DNA from: Bacteroidota bacterium
Lineage (GTDB): Bacteria; Bacteroidota; Bacteroidia; Sphingobacteriales; Sphingobacteriaceae
Assembly (NCBI GenBank): GCA_013286325.1
Contig: JABDFZ010000002.1
Span: 1-64,000, forward strand
DNA: 64,000 nt
Direction: 5' to 3'
The notes beneath the pieces were generated by a model. It was not told the DNA's origin and searched no databases. It saw only the letters and a program-made list of their open reading frames with translations. Within the stretch, counting starts at the first letter, position 1, and every line of letters starts with the position of its first letter. Made by a program: the position numbers and the translations under genes. Below, piece after piece: positions 41,842-50,933 of the stretch.

Positions 41842-42210
41842 ATGGTTATGGATGTGAAAGAAACTCAGATAACACCAACCCTTAATCGGGTAAAAATGGT
41901 GGTGATTAAAACCGCGCGCAACGGGGTAGTAAATGAAGATACGCTATTTGAATTTTCAGAAGAAGATAACGCTATCTCCGCTGTTTATTCAGGAGGAAAA
42001 ATTGCAAAAGGTTTTTTGGTGGGGACAAGGGTTTTGGATAATCTGTCCTTTTCCTATTGTCAGCTGCAAACCGATGGAAAATTGGATAATGGATCGTCCC
42101 ACTGTTACCTGAAATTAAATGAAGAAGGAAAGATACAACTGGTCGAGAACTTTGAATGGCAATCCCGCCCCGGCGAAAACGGCATAAATATCTTTCAGCA
42201 GATCAATTGA
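41842..42210 (+). CDS. Conserved hypothetical protein
   Basis: ORF 2 nt after the previous gene; GGKIAKGFLVGTRVLDNLSFSYCQLQTDGKLDNGSSHC. Confidence 0.7.
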   Translation: MVMDVKETQITPTLNRVKMVVIKTARNGVVNEDTLFEFSEEDNAISAVYSGGKIAKGFLVGTRVLDNLSFSYCQLQTDGKLDNGSSHCYLKLNEEGKIQLVENFEWQSRPGENGINIFQQIN

Positions 42211-42264
42211 TATTCACACTACAGATGATATTCACACTACAGAGACACAGGGTATTGTGTCTCT
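42208..42264. repeat. 18-bp tandem duplication followed by hairpin
   Basis: TGATATTCACACTACAGA x2 (42208-42243, including the stop codon) then AGAGACACA-GGGTAT-TGTGTCTCT. Confidence 0.8.
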
Positions 42265-42277
42265 GCAGCGCTGGTTC

Positions 42278-42685
42278 TTAATATGCTAATATAGAATTAG
42301 CATCCACGGGCTGTTTTGCCCTTAGCTCCAGTTTTTTATGATACAGAACATAAGATGCGGCCAGGAAAACAATTGGCAGGATAATAAATATCAATTCCGG
42401 AAAAGACCTGCCAAGGGCAATATTCGAATATAAGGCGCCCAAGACATCAAATGCAAATCCGGCATAAGCCCATTCTTTAAGCCGTGGATAACCAGGAATA
42501 ACGATCACAACAATGGCAAGAATTTTGGCAAAACCGAGAAAAGGGACAAGGTAAGCCGGGTATCCCAGTGCGGTAAAAATTTTAACAGAATCGGCAGCCG
42601 AGATAGTTTCAAATATGGAGCCGAAACCCACAGGGCCAAATACTAAAACTGTACAGATCCAGAAAGCTATGTTAATCTTTTTCAT
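42278..42685 (-). CDS. DoxX-like family membrane protein
   Basis: Four TM segments; ALGYPAYLVPFLGFAKILAIVVIV. Confidence 0.85.
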   Translation of the reverse strand: MKKINIAFWICTVLVFGPVGFGSIFETISAADSVKIFTALGYPAYLVPFLGFAKILAIVVIVIPGYPRLKEWAYAGFAFDVLGALYSNIALGRSFPELIFIILPIVFLAASYVLYHKKLELRAKQPVDANSILAY

Positions 42686-42951
42686 TTTTTAATGATTATA
42701 ATATAATATTGCTGTTATAGTTTGATGAAGCAAAAATATGAGCAATAATCCTTTTGCATAGTGTGGTAATCCGACAATGTTATGTAGGGTATTGCGACAA
42801 ATATAAAACCGTTATAAAAGAGCTGATTTTATTAAATAAACTCTTGACCTATAGCTGAATTTAATAAAACTCGATATATTTACAATCTGCTTGCTCTACA
42901 ATGGCAGGTATTTCTAAATAGAATTTATACAACTTGTAACCTAAACCTTTT

Positions 42952-43311
42952 ATGGAAAGTTCTCATATAGAAAAAGAGGTAAATTATGCTGTTGAGCAGT
43001 GGATTAGCCTTCAAGCCGAAAATGGTATTTCATTTAGCATAACACCAAGGGCTATTTATTTTATTTCCGAATTAATTGCTAATATTCAACTAGACCCATC
43101 CGAAAACTGGCAAAAGCTGGAAAATTATAATTCCGCTCAGGAACAAGCAATCTCTTTAATCCCTAAAGCATTAAATGATATAGCGCAGTTTTGGAGACTT
43201 AGATATAGAAACCATAGCAACCCAGTTAAAATTAGTAGCTGGGAATTGTGGGGTGCTTTATCGACTGTATTTACCAGGTTTTGTTTTATCCCTGAAAAAG
43301 ATCTGCAATAA
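42952..43311 (+). CDS. Hypothetical protein
   Basis: ORF 5 nt upstream of 43317 ORF; no recognised family. Confidence 0.6.
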   Translation: MESSHIEKEVNYAVEQWISLQAENGISFSITPRAIYFISELIANIQLDPSENWQKLENYNSAQEQAISLIPKALNDIAQFWRLRYRNHSNPVKISSWELWGALSTVFTRFCFIPEKDLQ

Positions 43312-43316
43312 ATAGT

Positions 43317-43928
43317 ATGACTACTACGCAGACGCAGCCACAGACCCCGGCAGATATAACCGAAGCATATAAAGCCGTTATAGACTTTAACAAAGTTGTT
43401 ATTTCAATTTCATCGGCAATTTTAGCTGCATTGATATCTTACCTGGTTTCTCAGGATTTTTCCTTTGCACCTAGAAATTTTGCAAGTCCAATAGTTTTAA
43501 CGATCTCTATTGCTTGCTCTTTATTGGGTTTCGGTCGCGCCATCGGGGCAATCAATAAAAAGGAGCCAAGAATAAATGCTGTTAAATTTTCCAATGTTGC
43601 TGGCGGTGCAATGTTATTGGGAATATTATCGATTGGCTTTATTAAGAAAAATGAAGAAAAAAAGATCGACGATATTTTAAAAGAGATTGATAAAACTTCA
43701 TCGATTCTTGAATATAAGCTTCAACCTGCAAATTGCACCGGGTTCGATCTCAGGGAGAAAACCTATGTTCTACACTACGCTTATGATACTATTGCCGTTC
43801 AGGTTGATTATTCATTAGAGAAAAGCAAAATCCTGTCACTTAATAAAACAATTATCCCTGCGCCTAAAAAACAGATAATCTATATAGAAAAAAAGAAGGT
43901 AAAGAGAAGAAAAAAGGATTGCCATTAA
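43317..43928 (+). CDS. Hypothetical membrane protein
   Basis: TM segments in N-terminal half, basic C-terminus (KKKVKRRKKDCH). Confidence 0.6.
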   Translation: MTTTQTQPQTPADITEAYKAVIDFNKVVISISSAILAALISYLVSQDFSFAPRNFASPIVLTISIACSLLGFGRAIGAINKKEPRINAVKFSNVAGGAMLLGILSIGFIKKNEEKKIDDILKEIDKTSSILEYKLQPANCTGFDLREKTYVLHYAYDTIAVQVDYSLEKSKILSLNKTIIPAPKKQIIYIEKKKVKRRKKDCH

Positions 43929-44026
43929 AAAGCAGTAACTACAAATAATCTTTTATTTAAGTGCCATACTGCAAACAGATTTTGTGGCTTTAATCGATTA
44001 CAAAACCAATCAGCTATAAACTGCCG

Positions 44027-45160
44027 TTATTTTTGATTTAAACTATTTTTGAGGTCTTTTTCCCACAGTTTAATGGCTTTTTTCTCTGCTGCTATCGCAC
44101 TTAATTTATCACCCCCATGCCTATACCAGTCAGCCATTTCCTGATATATTTTTGCCATATCACTGGGTAATGCATAAGCTGGCGACCGATCGATCTTAGC
44201 CTTGCAACATTCAGCGCCTAGCAGGTAGATTTCTTTCGTAGGAGTATTCAATTTGCGCACGTCTTCCCGGATATCATCGATAATACTGCCATAAGCATAC
44301 CATTTATAGGAAGATGCTATTGCCTGTTTGCCAAACTCATAAGCCTTATGCGGGTCGGTTCTAAGTAATGCTGTAAAGGTATACCTGGCTATCTCGGGAG
44401 CATATTTTAATTTTGGCTCCATTTTAACCATTTCATCAATTACCATCAGGGTGGAATCAGGTAAGCCCATGTCATTCAGGTCGGTATACTTACCCTGGTA
44501 GCGGCGCACTTTGGATGGCAAACTATCATCCAAATTTCCTAAATAATTTTCTGTACTATCTGCAAGCCTTCTTTTCGATGATTCTATTTCAATATCCCAA
44601 GTGTTTTTTATTATTTTCTTTAAAGCCGTATCAAGGCTGAGCGGATCTCCAATCCAGGCAATTCTGCCCTGTCTGTCAACAACAAAGGTGGTTGGGATAT
44701 ATTGCTGATTATAATCTCTCAGCCAGTCTTTTACAGTAGAATTGGTGTCTTCCGAAGCTACATTAAAATCCATTTTATTGCCCATCGCCCCAACAAAAGC
44801 CCTGAGTTTTTCCGGAGTATTGCCTTTGGTTTCCCTGTCTTCATGAACGCTTACCGCTGAAAAAGTAACCTTGCTTTTGTATTTACGGGCTAAACCCGAA
44901 AGATGAGGCATGGATGCAACACAGGGGGCGCACCAAGTTGCCCAAAATTCAACCACATACATTTTGCCCTTTTCAAAACCTGGTACGGGAGTACCTTTAA
45001 TCCACTCCCGAACCCGCAGAGGCGGAGCATAATCACCAATGTTACACATGAACGAGGTGTCTTTTTTTGCCTTGGCAAATGTAGCAGAAGTATCTTTTTG
45101 CGCACTCGCAGTTAGGGTTAGCAGGCAGAATAGCAACAATAATTGAATTTTAGGATTCAT
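44027..45160 (-). CDS. TlpA-like thioredoxin-fold disulfide reductase
   Basis: EFWATWCAPCVASMPHLSGL; signal peptide. Confidence 0.92.
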   Translation of the reverse strand: MNPKIQLLLLFCLLTLTASAQKDTSATFAKAKKDTSFMCNIGDYAPPLRVREWIKGTPVPGFEKGKMYVVEFWATWCAPCVASMPHLSGLARKYKSKVTFSAVSVHEDRETKGNTPEKLRAFVGAMGNKMDFNVASEDTNSTVKDWLRDYNQQYIPTTFVVDRQGRIAWIGDPLSLDTALKKIIKNTWDIEIESSKRRLADSTENYLGNLDDSLPSKVRRYQGKYTDLNDMGLPDSTLMVIDEMVKMEPKLKYAPEIARYTFTALLRTDPHKAYEFGKQAIASSYKWYAYGSIIDDIREDVRKLNTPTKEIYLLGAECCKAKIDRSPAYALPSDMAKIYQEMADWYRHGGDKLSAIAAEKKAIKLWEKDLKNSLNQK

Positions 45161-45482
45161 AACATTTCAATCTTATCTCATTGGATTACTCAACTTATTA
45201 GGTAAAAGGCAGCTAATGTTATACTCCTGTTGCGCTTTTATTTATTGAAAGATAAGAATTTACGATTAAAACGAGGAGATAAAAGGAACAACCTTTAGTC
45301 AAGTAATGCATGTCGGTTACAAGAGGCCTGATTTTAAGACATATTTAATTATTAAGGGCAGTTGCTGGATATATATTCACAACAGTCCAATCTACGATGG
45401 CATCAGAGATAATTAATTTGCTTGAAGTTTTAATTATCGATATTAACTTCAACGGTATATCTGTTTTATACAAAACTTCAAA

Positions 45483-45514
45483 GCAGGTTACAAAGATTTA
45501 CCAGTGTAACCTGC
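45483..45514 (-). terminator. Hairpin downstream of the Cys-rich peptide gene
   Basis: GCAGGTTACA / TGTAACCTGC perfect 10-bp arms; weak T-tract on minus strand. Confidence 0.5.
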
Positions 45515-45529
45515 CTTGGCGGATTAAAC

Positions 45530-45715
45530 CTATTTGCAGACTTTGGTAACTGTACCAGATTTGCTTATACATTCAGCGGATCCGGTTCCTCCCCAACAAA
45601 GGCCTGTACAACTGGTAATTACAGCCGACTGCCCTGGGGGGCAAGACGCAGAACAGCCTAGTCCACCCAATACATTTCTCATCTCAGCTCTGCTGAGTTT
45701 GTTAAACTTTGACAT
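45530..45715 (-). CDS. Cys-rich GG-leader peptide, putative RiPP/bacteriocin-like precursor
   Basis: MSKFNKLSRAEMRNVLGG leader, core LGCSASCPPGQSAVITSCTGLCWGGTGSAECISKSGTVTKVCK with six Cys. Confidence 0.75.
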   Translation of the reverse strand: MSKFNKLSRAEMRNVLGGLGCSASCPPGQSAVITSCTGLCWGGTGSAECISKSGTVTKVCK

Positions 45716-46250
45716 AAACTTAATTTATAGAGAAGTTTATTAATTTTACCGCATCCACGCCCCGGTATTCAGGCTGCATGTATTGCAAAGTGCATGCTCC
45801 TTTACTTTGGTCAAAAAGTGTCTTATTATTGGCGGATTGTGAAAATAAGGCAGACGTCAATTGTTAAGTATTATAGCCTTAACAATTGGCATTTGCTTAT
45901 TTCAATCCTTCTTATTTAAAATCAGTTTAATTAATTGTATAAGGTCTAGGTAAACACAGGTGATTATTTACGAGAGTAAAATAACACGGGGTTAATATTT
46001 TAAAGATAGAGATAAAATTTTTAACGGAACAAATTTATTTTATACAATTGCTCTATAGCATTTCCGGAACATTCCGCCTTCCCATCCTTCTCCCCAAGTA
46101 ATTCAAAAAAATAACACAACATGTTCTTACAAAACGTATCTTTGCACCCCGACAAGAAGAAATACCGGATTGCGGAATGCAGGATACACAATTTCGGAAG
46201 TTTTAAGTTGGCATTTCGCAGCAGGCAGCTTTCTTGAATAAAAAAAGAAC

Positions 46251-49067
46251 ATGCCCAAAGACACCTCCATAAAATCCGTTTTAATTATTGGTTCCGGTCC
46301 TATTATTATAGGCCAGGCCTGCGAGTTCGATTATGCCGGTTCGCAAGCTGCCCTCTCCCTCAAAGAAGAGGGCATTTCCGTATCCATCATCAACAGCAAC
46401 CCTGCTACAATCATGACGGATAAAGTAATTGCCGATCATGTTTACCTCCTTCCACTTACCAGCGACAGTATCGAAAAGATCCTGAAGGAACAGCAAATTG
46501 ACGCCGTATTGCCAACCATGGGCGGCCAAACTGCGCTTAACCTTTGCATCGAAGTTGCCGAACGCGGTATTTGGGAAAAATACGGGGTAAAGATTGTAGG
46601 TGTGGATTTGGCTGCAATCGAAAAGACAGAAAACCGGGAAGCATTCCGCCAGCTAATGGTTGACATTGGTGTAGGCGTGGCTACCTCAAAAATTGCCAAT
46701 TCGTTTTTGGAAGGAAAAGAAGCTGCGCAGGAGATAGGCTTTCCACTGGTTATTCGCCCAAGTTATACACTTGGTGGTAAAGGCGCAGGCTTCGTACATA
46801 AAAAAGAAGATTTCGACGCAGCATTGAGCCGAGGCTTGCAGGCCTCGCCAACCCACGAAGTATTGGTGGAGCAGGCTGTTTTGGGCTGGAAAGAATATGA
46901 GCTGGAACTGCTGCGCGATAGTAACGATAACGTGATCATCATCTGCTCTATCGAGAACTTCGACCCAATGGGTATCCATACCGGCGACTCAATAACCGTT
47001 GCCCCGGCAATGACACTGAGCGACCGCTGCTACCAGTCTATGCGTAACCAGGCCATCAAAATGATGCGCGCCATAGGTAATTTTGCAGGAGGTTGTAACG
47101 TACAGTTCTCGGTAAACCCTGCTGACGAAGCCATTATCGCCATAGAAATTAACCCACGAGTATCGCGCTCGTCGGCCCTTGCATCAAAAGCAACCGGTTA
47201 TCCAATCGCCAAAATAGCTGCAAAGCTGGCCATAGGTTATAACCTCGACGAAATAGAAAACCAGATCACTAAAACAACCTCGGCTTATTTTGAGCCAACG
47301 CTCGATTATGTGATCGTAAAGATCCCACGCTGGAACTTTGATAAATTTAAAGGCGCTAATCGCGAGCTTGGCCTGCAGATGAAATCTGTTGGCGAGGTAA
47401 TGGGTATAGGCCGCAGCTTTATTGAGGCTTTGCAGAAAGCTTGTCAGAGCTTAGAGATTGGCAGGGCTGGTCTTGGAGCCGATGGCCGCCAAAGCCGCAA
47501 TCTCGAAGAAATTATGCACAGCCTTGAGCATCCAAGCTGGGACAGGTTGTTCCACATTTACGATGCCCTAAGCCTGGGGGTGCCAATCGAATCAGTTCGT
47601 AAGGCTACCAAGATCGACCGCTGGTTCCTGAACCAGATAGCTGATGTGGTAAACCTCGAAAACGAACTTCGCCGTTACTCATTAAATAACATCCCCGAAG
47701 ATTTCTTCTTCACCCTTAAACAAAAAGGATTTTCAGATACACAAATAGCCTACATTTTAGGCAATGTTACCGAAGAGGATGTATATCAGCGTCGCAAAAG
47801 CCTGGGCATCCGCCGGGTTTATAAAATGGTAGATACCTGTGCTGCAGAGTTCCCTGCAAAAACACCATACTATTACTCCACATACGAGGGTGAGAACGAA
47901 TCCATTGTATCCGATAAGAAAAAGATAATTGTATTAGGCTCGGGCCCTAACCGCATTGGTCAGGGTATTGAGTTTGATTATAGCTGTGTGCATGGTTTGC
48001 TTGCTGCTAAAGAAAGCGGTTTTGAAGCTATCATGATTAACTGTAACCCAGAAACCGTATCAACCGACTTTAATATGGCCGATAAGCTGTATTTCGAACC
48101 GGTTTATTGGGAGCATGTCCGCGAGATCATCGAGATGGAGAAACCTTACGGGGTTGTTGTTCAGCTTGGCGGTCAAACAGCCTTGAAAATGGCCGAGAAA
48201 ATGCACGAGCATGGCATCCGCATTATAGGCACATCGTTCAATAACATGGATATTGCCGAAGACCGCGGTCGTTTCTCCGACTTGTTGAAAGAGCTTGACA
48301 TTCCTTATCCAAAATATGGTGTAGCCGAGAGTGCCGAAGAAGCGCTGGAAGTTGCCCACGAAGTAGGATACCCGGTATTGGTACGCCCAAGCTATGTATT
48401 AGGCGGCCAGGGTATGAGTATTGTGATTAACGATGAGGATTTGGAGAAAGCGGTAGTTGGCCTGTTAAAGAATCTGCCAGGCAACCGCGTGTTGATAGAT
48501 CACTTCCTTGACCGCGCTGCAGAAGCAGAGTCTGACTCTATAAGCGATGGCGACGAAGTACATATAGTTGGCATTATGGAGCATATTGAACCCGCAGGTA
48601 TCCATTCAGGCGATTCATTTGCAGTGCTGCCTCCGTTCGATCTGTCTGACAGCGTGATCAGCCAGATAGAAGAATATACCGTTAAAATAGCAAACGCACT
48701 AAATGTTATTGGCTTGCTTAATATACAGTTTGCCGTTAAAAACGATAAAGTGTATGTGATAGAGGCTAACCCACGCGCGTCGCGTACGGTTCCGTTTATT
48801 GCAAAAGCTTATGATGTACCTTACATAAACATTGCCGCAAAGGTAATGCTGGGCGTTAACAAGTTGAAAGATTTCACTATCGAGCGTAAATTATGGGGCT
48901 ATGCCATAAAAGAACCTGTGTTCTCATTCGATAAATTCCCGGAAGTAAATAAAGAGCTTGGCCCCGAAATGAAATCAACCGGCGAAGCTATCCGTTTTAT
49001 ACCCAACCTGCAGGATCCCTACTTCAGGCATTTGTATAAAGAAAAATCAATGTATTTAAGTAAATAG
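46251..49067 (+). CDS. carB: Carbamoyl-phosphate synthase large subunit
   Basis: VLIIGSGPIIIGQACEFDYAGSQA and VLGSGPNRIGQGIEFDYSCVH duplicated ATP-grasp halves. Confidence 0.97.
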   Translation: MPKDTSIKSVLIIGSGPIIIGQACEFDYAGSQAALSLKEEGISVSIINSNPATIMTDKVIADHVYLLPLTSDSIEKILKEQQIDAVLPTMGGQTALNLCIEVAERGIWEKYGVKIVGVDLAAIEKTENREAFRQLMVDIGVGVATSKIANSFLEGKEAAQEIGFPLVIRPSYTLGGKGAGFVHKKEDFDAALSRGLQASPTHEVLVEQAVLGWKEYELELLRDSNDNVIIICSIENFDPMGIHTGDSITVAPAMTLSDRCYQSMRNQAIKMMRAIGNFAGGCNVQFSVNPADEAIIAIEINPRVSRSSALASKATGYPIAKIAAKLAIGYNLDEIENQITKTTSAYFEPTLDYVIVKIPRWNFDKFKGANRELGLQMKSVGEVMGIGRSFIEALQKACQSLEIGRAGLGADGRQSRNLEEIMHSLEHPSWDRLFHIYDALSLGVPIESVRKATKIDRWFLNQIADVVNLENELRRYSLNNIPEDFFFTLKQKGFSDTQIAYILGNVTEEDVYQRRKSLGIRRVYKMVDTCAAEFPAKTPYYYSTYEGENESIVSDKKKIIVLGSGPNRIGQGIEFDYSCVHGLLAAKESGFEAIMINCNPETVSTDFNMADKLYFEPVYWEHVREIIEMEKPYGVVVQLGGQTALKMAEKMHEHGIRIIGTSFNNMDIAEDRGRFSDLLKELDIPYPKYGVAESAEEALEVAHEVGYPVLVRPSYVLGGQGMSIVINDEDLEKAVVGLLKNLPGNRVLIDHFLDRAAEAESDSISDGDEVHIVGIMEHIEPAGIHSGDSFAVLPPFDLSDSVISQIEEYTVKIANALNVIGLLNIQFAVKNDKVYVIEANPRASRTVPFIAKAYDVPYINIAAKVMLGVNKLKDFTIERKLWGYAIKEPVFSFDKFPEVNKELGPEMKSTGEAIRFIPNLQDPYFRHLYKEKSMYLSK

Positions 49068-49093
49068 CGGTTAAACCAGCTATTAAAATATAA

Positions 49094-49124
49094 AGCCTGC
49101 TGATGCTTATGGCATCGGCAGGCT
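49094..49124 (+). terminator. Strong hairpin between carB and the next ORF
   Basis: AGCCTGCTGATGC-TTATG-GCATCGGCAGGCT (one G:T), ends 1 nt before ATG at 49125. Confidence 0.6.
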
Positions 49125-49841
49125 ATGGTTTCACTTAGTGAATTAGTTTTGAAAGTTAATTTTAAGAACAACTATCCGGCCTTCAATTTAAACAACGTTG
49201 ACCCGGATAATATTGACAATGTGCTGGGTAAGATCCAAAGATCATTTGATATCAAGTTTGAGGAAGAAGACCTGCACAACGTTAAAACATTTGGTAACTT
49301 ATGCGACGCCGTTGTTAAAAAAGTAAAGCTCAAAAACTCCGATGGCTGCACAACACAGCACGCTTTTTACAAGCTAAGGAATGCTATAAACACAACCATA
49401 GCTGCCGATAAAGAGCTGATAAAACCGCAAACCAAACTTTCAGATATTTTCCCCAGAGATACCCGTTTGCAGGTAATTGCCGAAATTGAAAAAGAAATGG
49501 GCTTTAAAATGAACCTGCTGAAACCAAAGGGCTCTATAGTTTTCCTGTTTTCATTAATATTAGCCTCCTCAGTAATTGGCCTATTCTTTTTCCCTGCAAT
49601 AAGCGGCTTTGGAGCAGTTATTGCCATTACCGGATTAATTTTGGCAGGTAAATTTGGTAAAGAAATGCAGGTTAAAACCCTGGGCGATCTTGCCGAAAAA
49701 ATCGCCCGTGAACATTATCTCAACTGCCGCCGCAATGCATCAACAGTTAACCGCACCGAAATTGCCGAAAAAATAAAAGAACTTTTCACACACGAACTAT
49801 ATCTCGAACCATCAGTAGTAAGGCGCAACAGCAAGTTTTAA
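49125..49841 (+). CDS. ACP-like membrane protein (degenerate)
   Basis: ACP-like NVDPDNIDNVLGKIQRSFDIKFEEEDLHNVKTFGNLCDAVVKKV; two TM segments; KTLGDLAEKIA. Confidence 0.6.
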   Translation: MVSLSELVLKVNFKNNYPAFNLNNVDPDNIDNVLGKIQRSFDIKFEEEDLHNVKTFGNLCDAVVKKVKLKNSDGCTTQHAFYKLRNAINTTIAADKELIKPQTKLSDIFPRDTRLQVIAEIEKEMGFKMNLLKPKGSIVFLFSLILASSVIGLFFFPAISGFGAVIAITGLILAGKFGKEMQVKTLGDLAEKIAREHYLNCRRNASTVNRTEIAEKIKELFTHELYLEPSVVRRNSKF

Positions 49842-49965
49842 AGAATAAAACATCAGCTCATAATTGATGTATCTGATTAACTCCTTTGTTGCAAAATAAT
49901 GCCTAGGCCTTGCCTCAGTAAAGAGAAGCGAAAAAGTTTTAGGGAACAAACATCTTCTTCGGTAC

Positions 49966-50036
49966 TGACCCATCGGGTCTGCCCCTTTGTAGTCAAAACC
50001 ATACCCCCTGATCTTTGCCTCGTAGAGGCTACCCTT
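49966..50036 (+). repeat. REP-like unit 1
   Basis: TGACCCATCGGGTC...CCCCTTTGTAG...TGATCTTTGCCTCGTAGAGGCTACCCTT. Confidence 0.85.
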
Positions 50037-50503
50037 CACCCGTCTAATAAGTCTTGAAAAATATATTTTTCATCGTATTCAACAGCATAATCTCTTAACA
50101 TTTCAAGATATTCTTCTCTGAATGTCTTTTTTGCATGATGTTCTTTTTGATTTAAAATATATTTAACCACACCGTCAATATGTGATCGGCTGTTACTAAA
50201 TGCGCCATAGCCATCCTGCCAATGAAATTTCCTTTGTGTAAAGCCTTCCTTATTTATAAATTCTGAACTATCGCCTTTTACCAGCTTCATTAATTCTGAA
50301 ATAGACTGTTTGGGATTAAGCCCGACAAGCATGTGTAAATGGTCGGGCATCGTATTTATTGTTATTAATTTGTGGCCGTTATTTTGCACAATCCCGGTCA
50401 TGTATTTTTGAAGACGATCTTCCCATTCCTCCAATATTGCGGCTTTTCTATATTTTACAGCAAATACAAAATGAATATATAATTGTGTGTAAGTGTTTGA
50501 CAT
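50036..50503 (-). mobile_element. IS200-like / REP-associated tyrosine transposase (Y1, TnpA)
   Basis: INTMPDHLHMLVGLNPKQSISELMKLVKGDSSEFIN...FHWQDGYGAFSNSRSHIDGVVKYILNQKEHHAKKTFREEY. Confidence 0.92.
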
Positions 50504-50541
50504 AATGATCTCTATACCTACAAAATTAATAAAAGCGGATC

Positions 50542-50610
50542 AAGGGTAGCCCTTACAGGGCAAAAATCTCTTTTGCCGTTTTTCTACAAAGGGGTTGACC
50601 CTATGGGTCA
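50542..50610 (-). repeat. REP-like unit 2 (inverted)
   Basis: Reverse complement reads TGACCCATAGGGTCAACCCCTTTGTAGAAAAA...GCCCTGTAAGGGCTACCCTTG. Confidence 0.85.
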
Positions 50611-50618
50611 TGCCTTAT

Positions 50619-50743
50619 GTTTCTGAATTATAGGATTATCTCTTTTTTATAGACCCTAAGAAATATGACCCGATGGGCGATGCATAAAATTTCCGAATTA
50701 ATAGGATTATTTCTCTTTTATAGACCCCAAGAATCATGACCCA
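50619..50743 (+). repeat. Two direct copies of a ~50-bp sequence ending at the REP hairpin
   Basis: tttctgaattataggattatctctttttt-atagaccctaagaaatatgaccc and tttccgaattaataggattatttctcttttatagaccccaagaatcatgaccc. Confidence 0.8.
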
Positions 50744-50807
50744 TAGGGTCAACCCCTTTGTAGAAAAAATCGTGCTCCTGATCTTTGCCTCGTAGAGGCT
50801 ACCCTTT
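50737..50807 (+). repeat. REP-like unit 3
   Basis: TGACCCATAGGGTCAACCCCTTTGTAG...TGATCTTTGCCTCGTAGAGGCTACCCTT. Confidence 0.85.
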
Positions 50808-50933
50808 CGCTAATAAAATTTCTTACTTCCCCTTGTGCAATTTGACGACATCTCAGTTTGAAAAACATTGTTTTTTCAGGGCTTCTGTTACTAACTTTAC
50901 CTCCATTAAAGAGATTAAGGAAAATAACGAATA

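Noticed and set aside
49966-50807. Possible CRISPR-like repeat array
   Set aside because: Units are long, in both orientations and irregularly spaced around a transposase; fits REP/BIME better.
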